From positions 124,001 through 188,000 of the forward strand of contig NZ_CAMTTF010000002.1 in assembly GCF_947077765.1 (NCBI RefSeq): DNA of 64,000 bases, read 5' to 3'. The notes beneath the pieces were generated by a model. That model was not told where the DNA came from and ran no database searches. It saw nothing but the letters and a program-made list of their open reading frames with translations. Source of the stretch: Salinibacter grassmerensis (GTDB lineage: Bacteria > Bacteroidota > Rhodothermia > Rhodothermales > Salinibacteraceae). Below are positions 52,692-59,769 of the stretch, piece by piece. Position numbers and translations under genes: made by a program. Numbering within the stretch: position 1 is the stretch's first letter; each line of letters begins with the position of its first letter.

Positions 52692-53915
52692 ATGAGCGAC
52701 TCTCCCGCGGTACTTGTGATTGGCGGTGGTGCTACGGGCACGGGCATTGCCCGGGACCTTGCATTGCGCGGCGTTGAGGTCCTTCTCGTGGAACGGGATG
52801 GGCTTTCCAGTGGGGCCTCCAGTCGTTCCCACGGACTGCTGCACAGTGGGGCCCGCTACGCTGAGGCCAACCGAGTAGGGGCGGAGGAGTGCATCGAAGA
52901 AAACCGCGTGCTCCGGTCCATCGCCGGGGCCTGCATCCGTGATACCGGTGGCCTGTTTGTCCAGTTGGCCGACGACGACCCGGAGTACTTTGAGGAGAAG
53001 CGGGCCGCCTGTGACGAGATTGGCATCGAGACGGACGTGCTTAGTGCGGCGGAGGCCCAGGCCCATGTCCCGGACCTTTCGGGCGAGGTGGAGCAGGCGA
53101 TGTGGGTTCCCGATGGGGTGGTATATCCATCGCGCCTCAGTGCCGCAAACGCCGCCGACGCGGAGGCCCATGGCGCGCTTGTTCAGCCCCACGCTCCCCT
53201 CGAAGACCTAGTGGTGGAGGAGGGACAAGTCGTGAGAGCAATGATCGGGGGGGCGGTCGACGCGGCGGTTGAGCCCACGTACGTCGTGAACGCGACGGGG
53301 GCTTGGGCGGGGACGGTGGCATCGATGGCGGACGTCAACCTGGGGATGGCCCCCTCGCGGGGCGTGATGATCTCGGTGGAGTATGAGGGCCTCGGCCCGG
53401 CGCTCAACCGCTGCCGCGACCCGGACGACGGGGACATTGTTGTGCCGCACGACGACGAGGTGGTACTGGGGACCACGAGCGTGCCGGTGACGGACCCGGA
53501 CGACTACGAGGAGGCTGAGTGGGAGGTCGAGACGTCCGTTCGGGAGTGTGCCGCCATGCTGCCCCCGGTGGCCGACGCCCCGACGGTCCGCACGTGGTGG
53601 GGCGTGCGGCCATTGTACGCCCCCGACGAGCAGGCGAGCAATCGGCGCGGCATCTCGCGGGGCTTTACCACCGTGGACCACGCCGCCGATGGGGTGGACA
53701 ACTTCGCCAGCATTGTCGGCGGCAAACTGACGACCTATCGGCAGATGGCCGAGGCCGTGTCCGATCACGTCTGCAGCGAGCTCGGCGTGGACGCCGCGTG
53801 CGAGACGGCGACCCGCCCGCTGCCCGGCGCCGACGATCCCGATCGGCTCGACGAGTTCGTGGCGGCCTACGACGGCCAGGGACCCACCGATGCAGATGTC
53901 TCCGGCCAGGAATAA
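52692..53915 (+). CDS. GlpA-like FAD-dependent glycerol-3-phosphate dehydrogenase, C-terminally short
   Basis: 407 aa from the ATG at 52692; an upstream in-frame ATG (52605) adds residues before the dinucleotide fold. The FAD motif is VLVIGGGATGTGIARDL, followed by ERDGLSSGASSRSHGLLHSGARYAE, the glycerol-3-phosphate dehydrogenase signature. Substrate-side segments are VVNATGAWAG, GVMISVEY, VLGTTSVPVTDPDDYE, RTWWGVRPLY and SIVGGKLTTYRQMAE. The chain stops soon after the FAD domain, and the C-terminal domain and BFD-like [2Fe-2S] region of GlpA (about 540-580 aa) are absent. Its acidity and length suggest transfer from or relatedness to haloarchaea. No GlpB or GlpC gene adjoins. Confidence 0.85.
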   Translation: MSDSPAVLVIGGGATGTGIARDLALRGVEVLLVERDGLSSGASSRSHGLLHSGARYAEANRVGAEECIEENRVLRSIAGACIRDTGGLFVQLADDDPEYFEEKRAACDEIGIETDVLSAAEAQAHVPDLSGEVEQAMWVPDGVVYPSRLSAANAADAEAHGALVQPHAPLEDLVVEEGQVVRAMIGGAVDAAVEPTYVVNATGAWAGTVASMADVNLGMAPSRGVMISVEYEGLGPALNRCRDPDDGDIVVPHDDEVVLGTTSVPVTDPDDYEEAEWEVETSVRECAAMLPPVADAPTVRTWWGVRPLYAPDEQASNRRGISRGFTTVDHAADGVDNFASIVGGKLTTYRQMAEAVSDHVCSELGVDAACETATRPLPGADDPDRLDEFVAAYDGQGPTDADVSGQE

Positions 53916-54044
53916 CACTTCTGTCCACGGGCTCGCCCGGCGACAGGAGTAGGGCGAGGGCACGGCCCGCCGGAAACAGGATGCTCCCCCCCGTGACCCC
54001 CCGCTGTTGCACAGGCCGATCGATCCGTGCGTCAACGGGTGCGT

Positions 54045-55733
54045 CTACGTCTCCCCTTCGGGGGAGGACCCGTCTGACAGTGCCTCCTCTTTTACGGTGT
54101 TGAGGCGTGCCAGTGCAGCCTCACGGTCGTCCGGCAGGTCTGGGTCCTCGAAGACGACCTCCTTGATCGCCCCCAGCGCCCGGTTCTCCGGCCCTTCGAG
54201 CCGGTCCTGCATCGCTTCGAAGAGGGCGCCGCGGCGGAGGGCCTCGTCCTTGACCGCCATGAGGTAGTCGTAGGCCGCGTCGTGCTCGTTGGGAATCTCG
54301 CCGTCGAGGATGGCCTCGCGAATCCAGGTTTTGGCGATGCCCACGGCCACCCCCTCCTCGATCCCCAGTGTCTCCATGATTTCGTACCCGTCCACCGGCG
54401 GCTCAAAGTTGCGGAGGCGGTCCTTCTCTTCTACAGCCCGCATCTTCTTCTCCACGCGGTCGAAGGCCCGCTGGTAGCGGCGGCGCCGGTCCGGGTTGTT
54501 CGAGGTTACGTCCGACCGCACCAGTGTCATGAGGTCGTCCACATCGTCCCCGGCCTCGTAGAGCAGGCGGCGCACAGCGGAGTCGGTTACCTTCTCGTCC
54601 GCCAGCGCGATGGGGCGGAGGTGCAGGCGCACGAGGGTCTGCACGTAGTCCTGCCGCTCGTCGGTCGGCAGGCGCCACTTGCGGAAGAGGTCCGGAATCA
54701 TGCGGGCGCCCACGTCCTCGTGGCCATGGAAGGTCCAGCCGTCCTCCGCGTCGAACCGCTTGGTCTTGGGCTTGGCGATGTCGTGAAGGAGGGCGGCCCA
54801 CCGGAGCCAGCGCGTCTCCGTTCCGGGCCGGTCCGACGTTCGCTCGGCGACATTGTCGAGCACCTCGAGCGTGTGGTAGAAATTGTCCTTGTGGTCGCGC
54901 CCGTTTACGACGTCGACGCCCTTGAGGCGCTGAATCTCGGGCATGAAGTGCGACAGCACGCCGGAGGCCTCCAGAATCTTGAAGCCGATGGACGGCGTCC
55001 CGGCCTCCAGCATCTTGTGGAGCTCCTCGGTGATGCGCTCCTGACTCAGGATCTCGACGCGGTGGGCCTGTGTCCCCATCGCGTCGAACACACGGTCGGA
55101 CACCCGAAATTCGAGCTGCGTGGCAAACCGGGCGGCCCGGATCATGCGGAGGGGGTCGTCCTCGAATGTATCCTCCGGGTCGAGGGGGGTCTCGATGGTC
55201 GTCCGTTCCAGGTCGCGCCGGCCGTCGAATGGATCGATGAGTTCGCCGAAGCGGTCCGGCGTGAGGTGGATGGCCATTGCGTTGACCGTAAAGTCGCGGC
55301 GGTACTGGTCGTCCTCCAGCGTGCCGGCCTCCACCTCCGGCTTCCGAGAGTCGGAGCGATAGCTCTCCTTCCGCGCGGCCACGAACTCCAGCACGAGCGC
55401 GTCGTCCGGGTGGTCGTCGGGGAGCGCGTCCTCGGCGGGGATGCGGATCGCGGCGGTGCCGAACTTGGGGTAGACGTGCGCGGTGTGGCCGCCCAGCTCG
55501 TCGCCTACCGCCTCGGCCAACGCGATGCCGGTCTCGGGCCCGACGGTCACGAAGTCGAGGTCCGTGGTGGAGCGGCCCAGGAGGACATCGCGCACCATCC
55601 CACCTACGGCGTATGCCTCAATGTCCTCTTGCTCGGCCACGCGCCCGATTGTGCGTAGGATCGACTCGTAGGGAACGTCCCGCAGCCGGTCGGACAGGGT
55701 GTGGATGTCAGCGTACGAGGAGGCCTCCGTCAT
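54045..55733 (-). CDS. cca: HD-domain tRNA nucleotidyltransferase (CCA-adding) / poly(A) polymerase family
   Basis: 562 aa from the ATG at 55733 (MTEASSYAD); the longer upstream frame is a shadow of the bactofilin region. The nucleotidyltransferase head has AYAVGGMVRDVLLGRSTTDLDFVT with the two catalytic Asp. RRDFTVNAMAI and IDPFDGRRDL follow, then the neck DDPLRMIRAARFATQLEF and RITEELHKML. An HD domain is present in ALLHDIAKPKTK (His/Asp) and FHGHEDVGARM, and the C-terminal KKMRAVEEKDRLRNFEPPVDG and MAVKDEALRRG form the tail. It adds or repairs tRNA 3'-CCA ends, or adds A tails. The HD part may act as a phosphatase or phosphodiesterase. Confidence 0.9.
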   Translation of the reverse strand: MTEASSYADIHTLSDRLRDVPYESILRTIGRVAEQEDIEAYAVGGMVRDVLLGRSTTDLDFVTVGPETGIALAEAVGDELGGHTAHVYPKFGTAAIRIPAEDALPDDHPDDALVLEFVAARKESYRSDSRKPEVEAGTLEDDQYRRDFTVNAMAIHLTPDRFGELIDPFDGRRDLERTTIETPLDPEDTFEDDPLRMIRAARFATQLEFRVSDRVFDAMGTQAHRVEILSQERITEELHKMLEAGTPSIGFKILEASGVLSHFMPEIQRLKGVDVVNGRDHKDNFYHTLEVLDNVAERTSDRPGTETRWLRWAALLHDIAKPKTKRFDAEDGWTFHGHEDVGARMIPDLFRKWRLPTDERQDYVQTLVRLHLRPIALADEKVTDSAVRRLLYEAGDDVDDLMTLVRSDVTSNNPDRRRRYQRAFDRVEKKMRAVEEKDRLRNFEPPVDGYEIMETLGIEEGVAVGIAKTWIREAILDGEIPNEHDAAYDYLMAVKDEALRRGALFEAMQDRLEGPENRALGAIKEVVFEDPDLPDDREAALARLNTVKEEALSDGSSPEGET

Positions 55734-55902
55734 GCCGTCGGGACGTGTTGAACACCAATTTCGCAGTGTGTATGGACGGCACAGGGCCCTGGTTCGTTCG
55801 GTGGACGGGTGGCTTTTCGCCGGCAATTTGGGAGATCGGGTGGTCAGGGCGGAAGCACGCAGGCCATTGTGCCCACCGACCGCCCACGGTACGACAGGAA
55901 AA

Positions 55903-56622
55903 TCACCACTCAATCGTGGAGAGGGTGTCCACGTCGTCGGTGTCCTCGGCGTCCTGGCCGTCAGGCTCGGGGGCGGACTGCTCCGCGTCCGGTGCGGCCG
56001 ACGACGAGGGCGACTCTGGAAGGCCGTCTCCTTCCTGAAGGGGGCGGACGGGTGCGGTGCCCTTCGTGGTGTTCCCGTCCGTGGTGTTCTCGGGGGAAGA
56101 CGACGGCTCAATATCGAGCGTGACGGACCGATCGGCGGCCTCGGAGGGTTGGCCCGACGAGTCGGCCGGGGGCTCGTCGGGGGAGGACGAAAGGGCAGGA
56201 ATTGCGTACGTCTCGGTCGAGAAGAAGGCCTCCTTCAAGGCCGGAATCCGATCCGCGGTATCGCACAGGCCCCCTTCGAAGTTGGCCTCGTCCTCAATCG
56301 TGAGCGCCTCGGCGCACAGGATGCCGTGCACCGATGCGGTTTCCATCACGACAAGGTCCGTCTGCGCATGCAGAACGCCCTCTGCGTCGCCGGCGATCCG
56401 AATGGAGCCGGCCTGAATTTCTCCGTGAATGGTGCCTTCCTTAGACACGTGTACGTGCCCCTCGGTGGTCACATCCCCGTCGAGCACCCCGTCGACCCGG
56501 AGGTCGTCCTCCTTCAGGTTAAACGTTCCTCGTGCGGTCGTGTCCTCTCCGAGAACCGAGAGGGCCGACGAGGGGCCGGAGGCGTCATCATCGTCGGTCG
56601 AGCGTTGAAAGAAGTCGAACAT
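55903..56622 (-). CDS. Bactofilin family cytoskeletal protein
   Basis: 239 aa. The bactofilin beta-helix core (about 20-115) has the repeat pattern ALSVLGEDTTARGTFNLKEDDLRVDGVLDGDVTT, HVSKEGTIHGEIQAGSIRIAGDAEGVL in part, and VMETASVHGILCAEALTIEDEANFEG. Bactofilins polymerise without nucleotide into filaments that guide cell shape or wall enzymes. The C-terminal 125 residues are an acidic, Ser/Pro-rich tail with no recognised domain. It lies 45 bases downstream of the actin-like gene on the same strand, so the two cytoskeletal proteins are probably made together. Confidence 0.9.
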   Translation of the reverse strand: MFDFFQRSTDDDDASGPSSALSVLGEDTTARGTFNLKEDDLRVDGVLDGDVTTEGHVHVSKEGTIHGEIQAGSIRIAGDAEGVLHAQTDLVVMETASVHGILCAEALTIEDEANFEGGLCDTADRIPALKEAFFSTETYAIPALSSSPDEPPADSSGQPSEAADRSVTLDIEPSSSPENTTDGNTTKGTAPVRPLQEGDGLPESPSSSAAPDAEQSAPEPDGQDAEDTDDVDTLSTIEW

Positions 56623-56667
56623 AGAAGCCGGAAATTGTTCGAACGGAACAGGCGATTGGCATCCGGG

Positions 56668-57696
56668 CTACGCGGGTTCTTGGTCGAACAGCGTGACGGA
56701 GGTATTGGCGTTGCCCAGATCGAGCCCGACGGCATGGTCCGGGCTCTTGCCGTTCACGCCGGCGGAGTGGAGCGCGAACCCTCGGCTCACATGCGTGGCC
56801 GGGTCCGGCACCACCTCCAGGGAAAGGACTTCCCCGAACTCATCCTCGAAGGCGTCCACGAGTTCTGTGTAGAGTGCGCCGCCCCCGGCGAGGTACATTT
56901 TGTGCGTCTGTCCGAAGTCGCTGTCGTCGAAGGCCTTCTTGAGGGACGGGGAAATGATGTCGTCGTAGTAGATGCGGAGCACCTTTTGCCGAAGCTCCGA
57001 CAGGTCGTACTGCTGGCGGCCGGCCACGACGGTGCCCCGGCGCATCGCCATGTCGATCTGGTGCTCCGTGGGCATGTTCAGGTAGTGCTTCTCCCGAAGC
57101 CGCTCGGCCATCATCGACGTGGCGTAGCGGAGCCCGTGTCCGCTCGTCGCCGTTCGCTGGACGGGGCCGGAGGGGAGGCTCAAGACAGACTCGAACGTTC
57201 CGTACCCCAACGAGACGGCAAAGAACGGGTCGTTCTCTTCGAGGTCCCCCTCGCGGGTCGCCGTCACGTGGCCCTCGATTTCCGGAAGAACCTCGACGTT
57301 CGTAATGTCCACGCCCACGACCGAGTGCTCGCCCTGTCCAAACGGGCGCCCGTCGAACTCAATTTCCTGCTCGCCCTCAATCAGGTTGCCCGCGCTCCGG
57401 CGGTGGACCCGGTACGACGAGTAGGGGAAGCCGGTCGTCAGCGTCAGGGGCGTATTGGCCCCGCCGGCCTGGGCGATCAAAAGCCCAGCTCGCAGCAACA
57501 GCCGGTAGTCGAGGTCGGAAGGACCGTTGTTGATGCCCTTGTGAGGGGCCGTCCCCTCACGGAGGGCAAGGTCCCCGACGACGTACTGCTCATCGTCGAC
57601 CTGGACCTTCAGGCCCTCGAGAAGGCCATCGGCCACGTCGACCAACTCGGTTGCGTTGGTTTCGAAGACACTCGGAAATGATTTCGTTTTCAGCAT
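56668..57696 (-). CDS. ParM/Alp-like actin-family ATPase with permuted motif order
   Basis: 342 aa from the ATG at 57696 (MLKTKSFPS); an ATG at 57738 is an alternative. Regions of the actin fold appear in the order of a ParM/Alp-type protein that has lost its first strands: KSFPSVF (strand 3), YVVGDLALRE, LTLTTGFPYS, VEVLPE, the phosphate-2 region VSLGYGTFE (161-168), the adenosine motif LAGGGALYTE (269-278), and a final helix region (DPATHVSRGFALHSAG). The phosphate-1 loop VGLDLGNANTSV (about 324-335), which normally starts such proteins, is the last element here (Asp326). No copy of that motif exists upstream of the start in any frame. The order therefore fits a circular permutation in the loop between strands 2 and 3. 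It probably polymerises with ATP. Bactofilin follows. Confidence 0.8.
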   Translation of the reverse strand: MLKTKSFPSVFETNATELVDVADGLLEGLKVQVDDEQYVVGDLALREGTAPHKGINNGPSDLDYRLLLRAGLLIAQAGGANTPLTLTTGFPYSSYRVHRRSAGNLIEGEQEIEFDGRPFGQGEHSVVGVDITNVEVLPEIEGHVTATREGDLEENDPFFAVSLGYGTFESVLSLPSGPVQRTATSGHGLRYATSMMAERLREKHYLNMPTEHQIDMAMRRGTVVAGRQQYDLSELRQKVLRIYYDDIISPSLKKAFDDSDFGQTHKMYLAGGGALYTELVDAFEDEFGEVLSLEVVPDPATHVSRGFALHSAGVNGKSPDHAVGLDLGNANTSVTLFDQEPA

Positions 57697-57910
57697 CGCG
57701 CTAAAAGTTTCAAGAGACCCGGACAGCGAAGTCGGCACGTTCTTAGACGGAGGAGCCGACTGGATCCTTTGTTATCGCCATGATTGTCGGCGTATTAAGC
57801 GCGAGCACGTTTGAAAAAGAAGAGACGACGAGTGCCTGGGCCCCGGTGGGACGAGAGAAAAGCACCCGGGCCCAGATGAGATGGCCCCGAAGAAGAAACG
57901 AGAAGCAGAA

Positions 57911-59077
57911 TTACCACCCTCGGGCGTTGACCGACCACGCATCGACGACGGAGGGGCCGTCAACGACGTGGAGGGTGTCCTGGCTGGCGACGGTGACGCA
58001 GGCGTGGTTCGGAACGATACGGAGCCGGTCGCCCACCGTGAGGTCGGCGTCGCCGGCCATGGTCAGCCACCCGTGCTCTTCGGAGAGGTGGTCGACATGC
58101 AGGCCCGGGTGCGGACGCATCGCCGCGGCGTCGGCCAGCGCGATCCCGTATCCGTCCGTGCCGTGGCCGGTGTCCGTCGTGAACACCTTCTTCCCCGCGT
58201 CCACGAACGCGCGGGCTGCGTCGCCGGGCTTTGTCTGGGTGCTGATGACGGTCGTGAGCACGGTGAGCGCGCAGTCGTCGAGTGAGGCTGCCCCGAGGGC
58301 GACCTGCATCGCGTCGTGCATCACGTAGTTGCCGGGCCGAATCTCGGTCACGCGAAACCCGTCGCGCTCGGTGTTCTCGAAGGCGGCCATCGAAGGCGTC
58401 GAGCCGACGCTCACCTCGAACGTGTTCGGCGTGACGCCCGAGACGCCCGCCTCGCTCAGGGCAGAGGCCACGGACAGCATCCGGTCCCGTTCGTGCCGCG
58501 CTGCGCGATGCAGGGCCTTCTCCTCTGTCTCGTCGTCGGACGGGCCGCTGTACGCCTGCCCGGCGTGCGTGAGGAGGCCCGTGAGCCGGAGGCCCGGCAG
58601 CGACGCGATCCGGTGCCCCAGCGTGACGGCGGCCTCCGGGGCCGACCAGTGTACGCCGCAGCGCCCGTGGCCCACGTCCACCTCCATCAGCACGTCGACA
58701 GGGTCATCCGCGGCCTCATACACGGCCGACGCCTGCTCGGCGCCCGCCACGGTGTCCACCGTAAACGAAACCGTCGCGTCGCCGCGGAGCGTTTGCAGCC
58801 GCTTATGCTTATCGCGTCCGGTGACGGGGTAGGCCACGCGCACGTCGTCGAAGCCCGCCTCCACGAACGTTTCGGCCTCCCGCACGGTGGCTACGGTGAG
58901 GCCTTCGGCGCCGTGCTGCTGTTGTTGCCGGGCGAGGGCTACGGACTTGTGCGTCTTCACGTGGGGACGGAGCGTGACGTCGTTCGTATCCGCGAGGCCC
59001 TGCATCGATGCCAGGTTGTCCTGCAGGCGCGACTGCTCGACGAGGAGGGACGGGGTGGAGAGGTCCGTTAGAGTCAT
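57911..59077 (-). CDS. PLP-dependent DSD1/alanine-racemase-fold enzyme (D-threonine aldolase or D-serine dehydratase type)
   Basis: 388 aa. Fold-type III PLP enzyme of the DSD1 group. TPSLLVEQSRLQDNLA starts the barrel, RPHVKTHKS holds the PLP Lys, and VDVGHGRCGV, LLTHAGQAY and SVGSTPSM follow. The C-terminal metal site is in PNHACVTV (His-x-Cys), matched by DTGHGTDGYG upstream. Enzymes of this family cleave D-threo-3-hydroxy amino acids or dehydrate D-serine with help from a divalent metal; which one cannot be decided. The start at 59077 gives a full N-terminus. The gene is on the minus strand, with the thioredoxin gene divergent. Confidence 0.88.
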   Translation of the reverse strand: MTLTDLSTPSLLVEQSRLQDNLASMQGLADTNDVTLRPHVKTHKSVALARQQQQHGAEGLTVATVREAETFVEAGFDDVRVAYPVTGRDKHKRLQTLRGDATVSFTVDTVAGAEQASAVYEAADDPVDVLMEVDVGHGRCGVHWSAPEAAVTLGHRIASLPGLRLTGLLTHAGQAYSGPSDDETEEKALHRAARHERDRMLSVASALSEAGVSGVTPNTFEVSVGSTPSMAAFENTERDGFRVTEIRPGNYVMHDAMQVALGAASLDDCALTVLTTVISTQTKPGDAARAFVDAGKKVFTTDTGHGTDGYGIALADAAAMRPHPGLHVDHLSEEHGWLTMAGDADLTVGDRLRIVPNHACVTVASQDTLHVVDGPSVVDAWSVNARGW

Positions 59078-59216
59078 GGAAGAACGCTGGGGGGAATGAA
59101 GGAGCGACCGTGGAAGGCAGCGATTGGTGGGGAGACACAGGCGTTAAGAGAGGAACCTTCCGTTCCTCAATCCCATCGGACAAGAGCCTTTCCATGCCCA
59201 CCGCCGCTTCGTCACA

Positions 59217-59726
59217 ATGCGTCTGCCTCCTACGGTCCGATCGTTCGTTTTCGCGGCGGTCCTTGTTCTCGCAATGGGTGGGGGACGCGCCCACGCCCAG
59301 ATGGAGATGCCGCCCCAATCGCTTGGCGCGGTGATCGAACAGGCCGAGGCGCAGGAGACGCCCATCTTGCTGGACATCTATGCGCCGTGGTGTCCTTACT
59401 GCCAGAAAATGCAGGAAACGGTCTACGCCGACTCGACGGTGCGCGCAACGCTGGAGCGCCAGTTCACCTACGCCCGCCTCAACCGCGACACCACGGCGGG
59501 GGCTCATCAGTTTGAGGGCCGCACGCTGTCGTCCAAACAATTGGGACTGGCCCTTGGGGCCCGGGGCGTGCCCACCACCGTCTTTATGACGCCGGACGGC
59601 ACCCCGATCGGGCGACAGCCGGGTTATATCAAACGCCCCATCTTCCTGCAGATGCTCCGGTACTTCGGGTCCGGGGCCTACGAAGAGCAGAGCTTCGAGG
59701 CGTTCCGGAGCCAGGCGTCGGAGTGA
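59217..59726 (+). CDS. Exported thioredoxin-family protein (CPYC)
   Basis: 169 aa with signal peptide SFVFAAVLVLAMGGGRAHAQ. A single thioredoxin fold: ILLDIYAPWCPYCQKMQETVY with the redox Cys-Pro-Tyr-Cys, YARLNRDTTAG, and ARGVPTTVFMTPDG with the cis-Pro. The pair of extra-cytoplasmic thioredoxin-like proteins in this window (the other at 40.6 kb) may handle disulfides in the periplasm. The DsbD-C/SoxW-like type is nearest by eye. It converges with the cyclophilin gene (43-base gap). Confidence 0.9.
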   Translation: MRLPPTVRSFVFAAVLVLAMGGGRAHAQMEMPPQSLGAVIEQAEAQETPILLDIYAPWCPYCQKMQETVYADSTVRATLERQFTYARLNRDTTAGAHQFEGRTLSSKQLGLALGARGVPTTVFMTPDGTPIGRQPGYIKRPIFLQMLRYFGSGAYEEQSFEAFRSQASE

Positions 59727-59769
59727 TGCTGGCGGAGCGCCGGGCGCACCGAGAGCGCATCGCTCAGCC

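Noticed and set aside
53921-53946. Imperfect hairpin after the GlpA-like gene as a terminator
   Set aside because: Stem interrupted by unpaired bases and no T-run follows.
55699-57681. A 660-codon + strand frame opposite the bactofilin and actin-like genes
   Set aside because: Both minus-strand genes have clear family motifs; the + strand translation has none.
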